Origin: Taxawa tesnikishii (nom. ined.)
Taxonomy: Eukaryota > Ascomycota > Dothideomycetes > Dothideales
Direction: 5' to 3'
NCBI GenBank assembly: GCA_030247885.1
Contig: JAPDRO010000021.1
Location: 434,001-498,000, forward strand
DNA length: 64,000 nucleotides
Shown: positions 45,490-55,829 of the stretch, in pieces
Position numbering within the stretch: position 1 is the stretch's first letter
How the letters are laid out: each line of letters opens with the position of its first letter
Notes under the pieces: generated by a model
Seen by the model: only the letters and a program-made list of their open reading frames with translations
What the model was told of the DNA's origin: nothing
Database searches by the model: none
Program-made: the position numbers and the translations under genes

Positions 45490-46344
45490 ATGCCTTCCGT
45501 CCAGCGCCAGACCCCGAAGCCCATCATCGTGGAGCGGCGGCCCTCTCCCTCATCCCCGCTCAGCTCCGTGCCACCCCGCGCTGTCCGCTTCCCCTCCACC
45601 ACTGACCTTCTGATAACCGGCTACTCACGACCTCTAACCACCACCGAAGCGTGGTCACTCTATCGCTTCGAGACCCACGCTCTCTCCTGTGCGTCCTGCT
45701 ACAAGCCATATGAGGTCTACAAATCCGGCCGCCAACTCTGCTCCACTGGCCACGCACTTGCCCAGGACGTCGCCATCCACGTGTACCGCAAGGACGGCGA
45801 AATCTACTCCGTCGGCGACAGAGACGTCAGAGCTGTCCGTGTCGAGGTTCCACCCGGGTACGATCACACCCAGGGCCTGCTGAAGGCGATGTCGCGAGGG
45901 CTGCTGAAGCGCGCGAAGACGCCGGTTGTATCCCACGACAGGACGTACTACATCCCCTCGCGCCCGCGACGAAGTCGGGATTCGGATGCGACTGCTGAGG
46001 AGAAGCCAAAGACGGAAAAGAAGTACCGCTCGCACACCAAACCCGCTGTTGTGGTTCAGCCGGCGCAGTCTAGCCGAGGAGGCACGCATGACGATAGGAG
46101 CATTCCATCTTCGTCATCCAAGTCAAGGAGCAGGACGAAGTACAGGCCGATTGTTGTCGAATGGCCGGAAGAAGACAAGGCCGTCCTGAGAACGTCGAAC
46201 GAGGACTCGAGGGAGGACAAGTTGAGACCATACCGTGACGAGGGCGTGGGGAGAGAGGGTGAGGCATACAGGGTTGAAATCCGGGAGCCGGAGAGGAGAG
46301 ACAAGAGGGAGCGAAAGGAGAAGAGGAGGAATTACTGGCGTTGA
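45490..46344 (+). CDS. conserved fungal hypothetical protein with a Cys-pair motif and basic tail
   Basis: This is a single exon of 284 aa from the first ATG (MPSVQRQTPKPIIVERR). The frame is open further upstream but lacks an ATG. Near residues 65-95 is a compact motif, CASCYKPYEVYKSG followed by LCSTGHALAQDV, with a C-x2-C pair and a later Cys and His that could bind zinc. The rest is low-complexity. It is rich in Arg, Lys, Glu and Ser, with PIVVEW and a very basic end (RRDKRERKEKRRNYWR) that could act as a nuclear signal. I do not recognise a named family. Codon usage and the uninterrupted frame support a real gene. Confidence 0.6.
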   Translation: MPSVQRQTPKPIIVERRPSPSSPLSSVPPRAVRFPSTTDLLITGYSRPLTTTEAWSLYRFETHALSCASCYKPYEVYKSGRQLCSTGHALAQDVAIHVYRKDGEIYSVGDRDVRAVRVEVPPGYDHTQGLLKAMSRGLLKRAKTPVVSHDRTYYIPSRPRRSRDSDATAEEKPKTEKKYRSHTKPAVVVQPAQSSRGGTHDDRSIPSSSSKSRSRTKYRPIVVEWPEEDKAVLRTSNEDSREDKLRPYRDEGVGREGEAYRVEIREPERRDKRERKEKRRNYWR

Positions 46345-47264
46345 TGCGTCCGACACGGCTGGTGACTTATACGACCTACGGACTTGATGCGTTGTACAAG
46401 GGACTGGATGTTGGGCTTACGGAGTATATGGGATTGGATGTGATGCCGTGATTGAAAGGGACACAGATTGCGAACTGCGACGAGGATGATTTCTATGATA
46501 CCCGGCTTGATTGCCTCAACGGCTGTACGATGATTTTCCTTTAACTTTGTTTTCGGCCAGCTGCATGGTTATCTCTAGTTGTGATAGTCATCCGGAATGG
46601 AGTGGTCGTTGCTGATATACAGCCTTTTTCCAAACCGCATAGTCTTTTGCCACTATTGCTCTACGAGTGAATTCAAGGTCAAGGTATGCATTAGCAAGCA
46701 CGCCATTACCATCTGCCCATTTCGATTTGACCATCGATACACGGACATATAAGTCCAACCGTGTCGTGGCTATTGACTCGAAGATCTTTCCCTTTGAGGA
46801 TCAGCTGGAGCTGATACAGCTAATCGGAACGTGAAGGATAGCAGCGGTTTTTGGAAACATGAAGCATCATCTCGGCAATGCGGTGTTGTGTTGTTAGTCT
46901 CTCAGTCGAAGTCGTGGGGTTGTGGTTCTCCAGAGCAGACTATATGCCTTCTCCTCGACAAATATATGAAAGCGGTGAGCGGTAGTGTGATACGTTATTC
47001 CAATCATGACAGTAACCACAGAAAGACCAAAGGTCGTTGGTATTCGACGTGAATCACTATTTCTTAATAAACACGAATACAGTGTACTAATGCCCGAGTT
47101 TCCCTTCCAAGACCAACCAGCCACAAGGTTGTTGATATGTCCAACGAAATCACGCTGGTAGGTGCGGTGAGCAGTAGTATGACGCGATGTCGCCGTCGTG
47201 ACCACAACTACTCAAAAGAATAACTCACGAAACGGATGCGAACATCGTTCATGAGTGCCACTGT
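46345..47264. other. intergenic, about 0.9 kb
   Basis: It lies between the 3' ends of the basic protein gene and the hydantoinase, which converge. No coding or RNA feature was recognised. Confidence 0.5.
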
Positions 47265-48911
47265 TCAAGGCATCCAAAACTGCCGCTCATCCTGTTCGCC
47301 CCGCAACATGCCATGTACCCTTTGTCCAACCCTACCCACAATAACCTCACCCTTCCCGCGCTTGAGGTACTCCCCATATCCCATCTTTCCCAAGATGCCA
47401 CCCCGTCCTTGTCCCAAACAACCTCGCCTCGCAGAATCGTATACCTAGGCCAGTTGCGCACCTTCATACCCTCAAAAGGCGTATAATCCACTCCGTGGTG
47501 CAGCATACCCTGAGAGATCTCAGTGACACCTCTGTCCTTGGGGTACCAGACGACCAAATCTGCGTCATAACCAGGCGCTATGGTACCCTTCTTCCCCATC
47601 AAGCCATACATCTTCGCCGCATTAGTCGCGGTAAGCTGCACAAACCGAGGCAGACCCAGTCTCGCCTCATCAGGCGGAAGGCAGCCCTCCGTCTGGCTGA
47701 AAAGCAGCGCCATCCTGGTCTCGATACCCGGCAGGCCGTTTGGGATCTTGGCAAACCGCATCACGCCGTCGACGAGACCGAGCATCTTACCTCCTGGATG
47801 GTCGTACTTTGACGGTGCGTGGTCACTGGAGAAGACGGTGAACGTGCCGTTTGCGATGCCCCGCCAAAGCGCTTCTAGATCTTCTGGGTGGTGGCGAAGG
47901 GGCGGCGAACAGACGTGCTTCGCTCCGGAGAAGTGATCGTGCGGTTGGCCTTTGATCTGTTCCGAGAGAAGGAACAGATACTGCGGACAGGTCTCTGCAT
48001 GGATGGGGAGCAGACGAGTCTGTGCGTTTCGAACATGTCCCATTGCCGTCTCCGAGGACATGTGTACGATCAAGATTGGCGCATCAACGAGCTCGGCGAG
48101 GGAGATGGCGCGGTATGAAGCCTCGTCTTCAGCTATCCTTGGACGTGCAATAGCGTGGAAGAAGGGCTCAGTGTGCCCTTTGGCTTCCAACCCTTCAATG
48201 ATAAGGGCAATCATGTCCGAGTTCTCGGCGTGGATCATAGTAGTCATGCCCAGCGACCGGCAAGCCATCATGATATCCAGCAACTCCCGGTCTGTAAGCT
48301 TCATCGGCTCGTAGGTCATGTATAGTTTGACACTGGTGATGCCTTCTTCCTTGGCCAGAACCGGCAGTTCATCCCGGAGAATATCCTTTGTGGGATTGGT
48401 GAGGATAAAGTGGAATCCATAGTCACAGTAAGACTGTCCTCGTGACTTTTTGTGGTAATCTTCCAGTACGGGATACAGAGATGCATCCTTGCGTTCTTGC
48501 GACGCGAACGCGATGACAGTAGTTGTCCCTCCAGCTACCGCGCTCCTCGATCCGGTCTCCCAACCATCTCCGGTGGGTGAGTTGGCTTGGGCAAGGTGCA
48601 CATGTGAGTCGATTCCGCCAGGAGTTACGTAGGCGCCCTCTGCATCCAGGATCCTGGTGTCAGGACCGCTTGGTAGAGATGTTCCGATGCAGGCAATCTT
48701 GCCATCTTTTACGCCTATCTCCAGACCTGGAGAAAGGACTTCGCTCGCTGTAACCTAGGTTCTACGTGAGCAGTATACTCTACGCGAACGGTACACTTTC
48801 GTATCAGGGTCACGAATAACGTGTCTGCAAGACCCCGAACAAGACTAGGATGGAAGCAAAGTTATAGAGACGTACTATGAGCCCGTTCTTGACGATCAGA
48901 TCAAAATCCAT
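47265..48911 (-). CDS. dihydropyrimidinase / D-hydantoinase
   Basis: This amidohydrolase opens the ring of dihydropyrimidines or 5-substituted hydantoins to N-carbamoyl amino acids. Exons 48911-48876 and 48754-47265 with a 121-nt intron (gtacgt to cctag) give about 508 aa. The start MDFDLIVKNGLI is typical; the frame is open 62 codons upstream to ATG 49097, but that extension has no family match. Metal-site motifs visible are GGIDSHVHLAQ (H-x-H), SVKLYMTYEP (the lysine that is carboxylated), TTMIHAENSD, ILIVHMSSETA and FSSDHAPSKYDH. A frame break lies in the C4 run at 47401-47404. One extra base restores GILGKMGYGEYLKRGKGEVI and the end ERQFWMP. It is divergent from a D-carbamoylase gene, so hydantoin rather than pyrimidine substrates are favoured. 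Confidence 0.92.
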
Positions 48912-49327
48912 CTCACTGAGAAGAGAGCGTAGTACAATCCCACGTGATGTGCCGTCACCGGAGCGCCAAGATGAAGCAATCTCACTGAAGTCGAGCAACG
49001 ATTCCTTCTTTATCGTCACCTTTTGCAGAGGGGTGTCATTGGAGGTCCCAATTGGCTTACATATATCCACTCCAGGCCTCTCGGTATAGCTGCTCATGGC
49101 CCCGCCGCAGCCTCGCCGTATGGCCTACCCTGGGTGGCCCGCGATAAGGGACGGCATGCGGCCAAGATAGGCCGATCAATACCATGTGCATGATACACCG
49201 GCGAGTGGAGATGCCAGAACAGGCAGGTCTGTTAGTAATGGATATACATTCAAGGTAGACAGCATCTCCTGTTAGACTTCCACTCGAGCTGCGTATTATC
49301 TCTTGAAACACCAGGAGAAGCACCGAA
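48912..49327. promoter_or_regulatory. divergent promoter with three GATA-factor-like sites
   Basis: This 416-bp region drives the hydantoinase (left) and the carbamoylase (right). HGATAR matches occur at 49142-49148 (CGATAAG core GATAAG), 49165-49170 (AGATAG) and, on the minus strand, 49296-49301 (AGATAA). Nitrogen catabolite control by AreA/Nit2-type GATA factors typically uses clustered sites of this kind. Part of the region is also open as a possible N-terminal extension of the hydantoinase. Confidence 0.45.
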
Positions 49328-50425
49328 ATGCCGCGACTCATCAAAGTAGCAGCAGCGCAGGTCGGTGCGGTCAACCGCGATGCAGACCGCAAGGAGACCC
49401 TTGACAGACTCATAAAGCTACTGCATCAGGCTGCAGAGGAGAAGGTCAAGCTTGTGGTCTTCCCAGAAGTCGCTCTGACGACTTTCTTCCCGCGACATCT
49501 GTTGTCTGGACTGGATCTCGACAAGTACTTCGAAAGTGGAGAAGACATCACGCAGTCGCCACACACCAAAGCGCTCTTCGACGAAGCACTGCGACTGAAG
49601 ATCGATATCGTTCTGGGCTACGCGGAGCGGACAAGCGATGGCAAGGGTTACAACACCTGCGTGTACTACAGTGCCACCGGGGGCGAGATCCTCAGCAAAT
49701 ACCGCAAAGTGCACCTCCCGGGAACCTCGGAACCCTTCGAGGATCCGGATGCAATTAACCAGCTGGAGAAGAGGTACTTCGAGCCTGGAGACCTCGGCTT
49801 CAAAGCTTTCCGAGCGCCTGGACTGATCCCGGGTGCGCTCAAGAGGTCAGACGTCCAAGAGGATGTGAACACTGTCGGCAAGGGTGATCCTATTCTGGGA
49901 ATGCTCATCTGCAACGACCGGCGCTGGCCCGAGGCATGGAGGGTCTACACGCTCCAGGGGCGGAGCTCATTGTGTTTGGGTAAGCATATCTGTAACCCTT
50001 TTCTGTTCTTTCCTAGAAACAGCGCTGATTACTCTAGGTACAACACGGGCGGTAACATGGCCCATCTCTGGGGTTCCAAACCAATGTCTCCCGAGCAAGC
50101 GGAGAAGGAGGCTCTATTCCATTCCCGGCTCGTACAACAAGCCAACTCATACATGAACGCCTGCTTTTCTATCTCCTCGGCACGGTGTGGGTTCGACGAC
50201 CGCAAGTACGATCTAATCGGCGGCAGCAGCATTGTCGATCCTGAAGGACATGTTCTCGCCGAGGCGAAGACGACAAACGACGAGCTTGTGGTTGCAGAGA
50301 TCAATCTTGAGGATTGCAATCAGGGTAAATCCAAGACGTTCGATTACGCGAGGCACAGGAGGATTGAGACATATGAACTTATCAGCAAGCAGACGGGCAT
50401 GATTGAGCCAGAGCTGCTTGGATGA
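49328..50425 (+). CDS. N-carbamoyl-D-amino-acid hydrolase (D-carbamoylase), nitrilase superfamily
   Basis: This enzyme hydrolyses N-carbamoyl-D-amino acids to the free D-amino acid, CO2 and ammonia. Exons 49328-49979 and 50038-50425 with a 58-nt intron (gtaagc, branch CTGAT, acceptor ctctag) give about 346 aa. The Glu-Lys-Cys triad is visible: E in VVFPEVALTTFFPRHL, K in SKYRKVHLPG, and C in LICNDRRWPEAWRVY. The block LEKRYFEPGDLGF is nearly identical to what I recall of bacterial D-carbamoylases. A frame break lies in the G4 run at 49957-49960. One more G restores QGAELIVFGYNTGGN across the intron. It shares a divergent promoter with the hydantoinase. Confidence 0.93.
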   Translation: MPRLIKVAAAQVGAVNRDADRKETLDRLIKLLHQAAEEKVKLVVFPEVALTTFFPRHLLSGLDLDKYFESGEDITQSPHTKALFDEALRLKIDIVLGYAERTSDGKGYNTCVYYSATGGEILSKYRKVHLPGTSEPFEDPDAINQLEKRYFEPGDLGFKAFRAPGLIPGALKRSDVQEDVNTVGKGDPILGMLICNDRRWPEAWRVYTLQGRSSLCLGKHICNPFLFFPRNSADYSRYNTGGNMAHLWGSKPMSPEQAEKEALFHSRLVQQANSYMNACFSISSARCGFDDRKYDLIGGSSIVDPEGHVLAEAKTTNDELVVAEINLEDCNQGKSKTFDYARHRRIETYELISKQTGMIEPELLG

Positions 50426-51609
50426 TGTAAGATAGTGACCAGATCTGTGCTCCTTCCTGTCCGCCCCTCCTAGATGCGGGCCAGCAGTTGCTCATCGACT
50501 GTCAAAGAGAATATTCTCAACCCTTCGTCGCACTCAACTTGTACAAGGCATCGGGCCCCTTGGAACACCGGTGCAGAGCTGGTAAATATCAATGGAGCAA
50601 CCTAAGGCTCCGGTGGGATGCTATCAATGTCTCGATCATCGTTTCCAGATCATGAGATGATGTGTGTAGTTTAAAGGAATCCGGATAGGGAGGCTGTATG
50701 TATATGTACCGAGACCGCACCGACGAAGGCCGAAGACGCTCAAACCCCGAGGAGATACCTGAGACTGAGCCTGGGCTTATTTGGCTGACTTCCTCGCCTT
50801 ACCCTCGAGCCCGCCGGCAGGGACGCGCAGCGCTGGAGAAGCTTCAGGAGTGCCGGGACGAGCTTGGGGCTCGCTCTCTGACAATTTCTCCTCATGCTTG
50901 GGTCTGTAGCCGCAAGCCTCCGCGGCACGACCAGGCCATGTTCTAAAGGCGCTTGTTCCGTTATACTGTTTGCAGGTGCCGGACAAGAATCTGGGGAGCA
51001 TTCTGAGACGCGTAGCAGTTTCCTGCCGTGATGAAGCGGTGGCCCTCCTTGGACGTAAACGTGAAACAGGACTCATGATGTGCCAAGCTAAGGAGCTTTG
51101 CTTGGGTCGGCCTCTGGCTCTAGAGGAGCGCTCTTTTGATGAACAGCTGCAGGAAGTTGTAATTTGCCGGCATTCTGGAAACGCGGCGCGTAGACGGGTA
51201 CTCATTTGCCAAATCTTGGGACCCACCTAAATTGCCGTTCCAATTCACGCTCGATAGCTATCCGCCACCATAGAACATTGGTCCCGTTTAAACACCAATG
51301 CAAAGCTGACATCCGTCAACGGGGGTGTGTCGTCGAGCGTTTCCGATAAGAGTCTGAAGTCCCGTCTGCCTTCGTGACGAGTGCCTTGACTTCAAGGGAG
51401 GGCAACGAGGCTGCATGAATTTCTACCCACGCTAGGCTAGCAAAGGCGGCGAGAGTAGCATGATTGAGATGCACTCCTCAGGATGATGACCCACCCGGCA
51501 CGAAATAGTCCAATTTGTTCTCATATTTTCGTGAAGGCTCGTTCATAATCTATTTACTATCATCCACTTGCCATCCCGGTCTCCTCACACCCAGGTATTG
51601 CGAGCAAGC
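50426..51609. other. 1.2 kb intergenic, no gene seen
   Basis: Frames such as 51226-50777 (minus) lack any domain. The region lies between the convergent ends of the carbamoylase and the glutathione transferase. Confidence 0.5.
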
Positions 51610-52443
51610 TTACTTGGAATCCGCAATCATCTTCGCGATCCTCTTCTTCGTCCTCGACAAGACCTTCTCCTCATCCCAGATGTACAACACGCTCTCCTTG
51701 GCCAACGTAGCCTTGGCCCAGCGGCCTACATTCGGCAACTTCTCCAGGCTCTGCTTGAGGCTTTTGGGAATGAGCTCGCCGTCCTCACTGAGTGCATAAA
51801 AGCGCAGCAAAAACGGTGCGGTAATGGCCTCGGCGAGCGTCAGCTCCTTCCTGCCGCCGAAGAACGGCGCATCGTCGCTGGTGTCCTTGAGAAGAGGCTC
51901 GATTTCCTTCTCGATTGCGGAATACAGTTTGTTGGCTTGCTCCTCTCTCTCTGATCCCTGTGCTTTCATGATCGCGTACATGTAGGCTTGGACCTTGGTG
52001 TTCCAGGTGTCGACGAAGAAGGCTAGACGCGCGCGGAAGAGCGGGGCGTAAGGGTCGTGAAGGCTGGCTGGCAGCAGATGAGAGGGCCGCGAGTCGGCGA
52101 GGAATTGTGCCACGATGGCGCTCTCGGTGACGATTTCGTCTTGCAGCAGGCCGTTGCTGTACTTGATGCTCGGAACGAGGCCGCGCTGAGACGAGGGTTA
52201 GTCGGTGGGTTCAAGGGCTAGGCGATTGAGAGCTAGACTAACCGGGTTGATCTCAAGATACCATGGCTCGCGTGGGGTGTCGAGGTCGATCAGGACTTCC
52301 TCATATGGCAGGCCGAGCTCCTTGAGCGCGATGTGGGCACGGTGGGCGAAGGGGCATCCGTGGTTCGTGTAAAGGGTGATCTTTGGCGGGATCCCCTTTT
52401 CCTGTTCGCCATTGCTGGAGGTGCCGTTGGTGTATGATGCCAT
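51610..52443 (-). CDS. glutathione S-transferase, omega-like
   Basis: Exons 52443-52243 and 52185-51610 with a 57-nt intron (gttagt, branch CTAAC, acceptor ctcag) give 258 aa. The thioredoxin-fold N domain reads ITLYTNHGCPFAHRAHIAL. The Cys of the CPF motif is the usual omega-class active site, used for thiol transfer and dehydroascorbate or glutathionyl-ketone reduction. The glutathione-binding ESAIV motif and the cis-Pro in GLVPSIKY follow. The C-terminal helical domain is complete (NVGRWAKATL) and the protein ends in KMIADSK. The frame is intact. Roles in stress or xenobiotic handling are inferred from the class; there is no functional tie to the neighbouring hydantoin genes. Confidence 0.9.
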
Positions 52444-53378
52444 GTTCAGAGGACTTGTGCTTGGTGTTCCGAATCGGCAAGATGTGTAGAAGGGGCGGGT
52501 GTCTGTATATAAGTGTTGGAGGGGTGATCTGTTTATAAGCAGTTGAATAGACATCCAGCGGGGCAATGACGTGCTGCAAGCGCTCGTGGGATGCATGAAA
52601 CGCGCACCCATCCTATATTGAGTCCGGCACTACCTCCGGGAGACCAGCTCATTGACTGCCCATACCCGTGTATATGGATGTTTGACAACGCACATATGCT
52701 GAGACGTGGAACGGATGCAAAGTGGAGCGACCAGTAACATCACAGCGGAACAGGGAGCATTTGTAAGACGGATGATTCATGAGATGACGATTGAGGGTTC
52801 TGCTCCTTGCGGAACTGGAGGAAGGACCTGCGGAGTACCGTCTGGCGTGGAACACTTCCTGTAGAAAGTTTCCGCCGGTATTGCACGGTTTGTTCATTGT
52901 TCCGAGTCCGACGGTGTTGACATTGCCTCTGTTCAACCTTCAACCCTTCCTTCTGAGGCCCCGCATGCTTCCCTTCGCAGCATAACATACCTCCCCAATC
53001 CACTTACCGTTCACCTCCTCGTTCCCCTGTCTCTATTCTTCTCCTCGATGGTCTTTCTCGCGCCAGGTAACACGCTCACATCCAATCTGACCGGTCCGTG
53101 AACAACCACAGCTTGTTTGCACGTTTGCCTTTGTTGACACAGGACAACATCGCACATAGGGCAGCTATTGCAAGACGATAGAAGGATACACGAAAGCAAT
53201 TCGCTCACTTTTTCGCATTCTATAACGCATTGCCATCTCATGCGCCCTGACCATGCAAATGCAGCAAAGAACGCCCGCCCTGTCTCATTTCCATCGCCAG
53301 ATCTCTACGGCCGCGTTAGTCTCTCGCGACGTACCGCCCGCGTCATGCCTACTGCGCTGAATCTGCACACAAGTTCAC
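52444..53378. other. intergenic, about 0.9 kb
   Basis: It contains the glutathione transferase promoter and the SUP35 3' side. No gene was recognised. Confidence 0.5.
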
Positions 53379-55474
53379 TTAGGCGGCAGCGGTGGCTGCC
53401 GCTGCGGCGTTGGCCTCGCCGACAGGGTCAGTGATCAGACGAGTGACCTTTCCAATGGCGATGGTTGTACCCTATTGCTCCTGTCAGTTCGTGTTGCCTT
53501 GCGTGTAGGTTAATGATAGCACTTGCCCTATCTCTCAGCGTGAACCGTCCCATCTGAGGGTAGTCCTCGAACCGCTCAATACAGACGCCAGCACCACCGA
53601 TGCACTCTAGACGGGCAATGATCGACATGCCCTTAGTCGCGAACCCTGGTGGCTTCTTCGACTTCCTGTTCGTGCCCTTCTGCAATTTATGCAGCAGCGC
53701 GGCGAACGTGACTTCTTCCGTAGCAGCGTGCACGTGCATGACACAATTGAAGCCCGCAGAGAGAATACTGGGCAAGTCGAGCAGCACAATCTGGGCTTCG
53801 AACTGCGAGACGGAGTGACAGGGCCGACGCGGCGAGCAGAGGACGTAACCTGGGAGGATGTCTTCTTCTTCAATACCGCGGAGCTTGATCCGGACTTGGT
53901 CTCCGCAAGTGGCGTGAGGGATTTCGTCTTCGGTTTCGCCATACAGTGCGGAGATGGAAACGGGTGTCTTACCCGGCATGAGAATGAGCTTCGAGTCGGA
54001 CTTGAGAACGCCGGACTCGATCTTGCCTTCAACCATCGTACCGAGTTCCTTGTACTTGGCACTGACCGGCATCATGAAGGGGGCGTTGGTCTTGCGCTCT
54101 AGTGCTTGCATGCTGTCCAGGTATTCAAGCAGGGACGGACCGCCGTACCACGGAGCTAAGCCATGTCAACATATGCCGTGGTAGGGCACAAACAGACCGT
54201 GAGCACGTACCAACTTCCTTTGAAACCCGGTCCTTTATACCTTGACCTGTTTGGGCCGCGATAGGCATGTAAAAGAGATCTGTCTTCGGGTTGTATCCGA
54301 CGCCCTTCAAGAAGACGTTCAGCTTGGTCGTGCACTCCTTGTAACGTTCCTCGGACCAGGCGACAGTCGGGTCGTCCATCTTGTTGACCACAACGACCAA
54401 TTTGTTGACACCTTGCGTCTTAGCCAAGATGGCGTGCTCTCTTGTTTGCCCACCCTTTTCGAATCCAGTCTCGTACTCGCCCTTACGAGAAGAAATGACA
54501 AGGACTCCAACGTCAGCTTGACTGGCACCGCCAATCATGTTTGGCACGAATGTCTTGTGTCCAGGGGCATCGAGGATCGAGTATTTTCTCTTCTCCGTCT
54601 CAAAGTGAGCCCTTCCGACCTCGACAGTTTTGCCCTTTGCTCTTTCTTCCTTGTTCAGATCGAGTGCCCAACTGAGATACCACGACTCACGTCCCAACTC
54701 TGTGGCTTCCCTCTTGTACTTCTCCAATGTCCGTTCGTCAACGTTGCCGGTCGCGACGAGAATGCTACCACCCAGTGTACTCTTTCCTGCATCGACGTGA
54801 CCCAAAAAATCACGTTCACCTGCGACATGTCAGCTGGAGCCCACCCGGCACATGACCTGTTCAACTCACATTTTCCTTGCCGTACATGTCCTTCAAGGTC
54901 TCCTCATCAACATCTGCGGCCTGTTCGGCAGCGATTTGGTCAGCAGTGGCACGAGCTGCACGTTCCTCGCGGGCTTCGGCGCGCTTCTCAGCGGCAGTGG
55001 CAGCAGCAGGAGCTGGCTTATCAGGAGTAGGAGAAGAGCGGCCAGAGGAAGGTGTTGGAGAAGTACGGCCAGACATAGCGGCGGTGGCCTCGCCCGTCTT
55101 CTCAATCGCCTTGGCGGCAGCGACGGTGGATCCTGCACCCTTTGTGCCCTTGTCCACCTTGTCCTTAGCTGCTGCAGAAGAATCCGGTGCTGGTGCAGCC
55201 GGTGTGCCCAAGCTGAGAACTTTCGTGCCACCAGCCTTCTCTACCTTTGGCGCTGCCGCTCCGGTGTCTGCTGCGCTCAAAGAGAGGGTCTTTGGCTTAT
55301 CGGCGCCAGTGTCAGCAGCGCTGAGGGAAAGTGTCTTGGGCTTAGGAGCGGCACCAGTATCTTGTGCGCTCAGCGAGAGAGTCTTTGGCTTCTGTGCAGT
55401 ACCGTTTGTGTCCTTGGCCGCTGGAGCAGCTGCTGCCGGGTCCTGGCCCCTCTTAGCGATGATAGGCACCTGTC

Positions 55475-55523
<49 letters not shown>

Positions 55524-55829
55524 ATATCCCTGCTGGTATTGGCCGTATTGCTGACCGTAGCCTTGATTGTAGCCTCCATAATTCTGATATTGGCCGTACT
55601 GCTGCTGCTGGTGCTGGTACCCGCCATAGCCCTGCTGCCCATACTGAGGGTATCCACCGTAGCCTTGACCGTACTGCTGGTATTGCGGAGTGAAAGATTG
55701 TGCTCCAGGCTGGAAAGTGGCGCCTGGGGTGAAGTTGCCAAAGCCCCGACTGGGCTGCTGTTGCTGCTGATTGTTCGGGTTGTTGTCCTCCTGATTCTGC
55801 TCATCCTCCCAGCTGTTGAGTCCCGACAT
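53379..55829 (-). CDS. SUP35: translation termination factor eRF3
   Basis: This GTPase acts with eRF1 to release finished peptides at stop codons. Exons are 55829-54870, 54819-54211, 54155-53527 and 53471-53379, giving 763 aa. The N domain (about residues 1-125) is Q/N/G/Y-rich with YGQGYGGYPQYGQQ-type repeats and a 16-residue polyglutamine run, as in the Sup35 prion domain. A charged M domain with KPKTLSLSA repeats follows. The G domain has GHVDAGKST near residue 328, DAPGHKTF and VVNKMD. The end has KSKKPPGFATKGM and GRFTLRDRGTTIAIGKV. The last intron (53526-53472) starts with GC (AGG|gcaagt), a legitimate GC-AG intron with a CTGAC branch. The frame breaks at the A6 run 54804-54809 (plus strand), where one more base gives VIFLGHVDAG. 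Confidence 0.95.
55476..55520. repeat. (CTG/CAG)15 triplet repeat coding polyglutamine in SUP35
   Basis: There are fifteen perfect CTG units on the plus strand (CAG on the coding strand), followed by one TTG. Together they encode 16 Gln within the prion-like N domain. Confidence 0.9.

Noticed and set aside
48912-49097. 62-residue N-terminal extension of the hydantoinase
   Set aside because: Family members begin at the MDFDLIVKNG-type start. The extension overlaps the GATA-site promoter region and has no homologous text I recognise.
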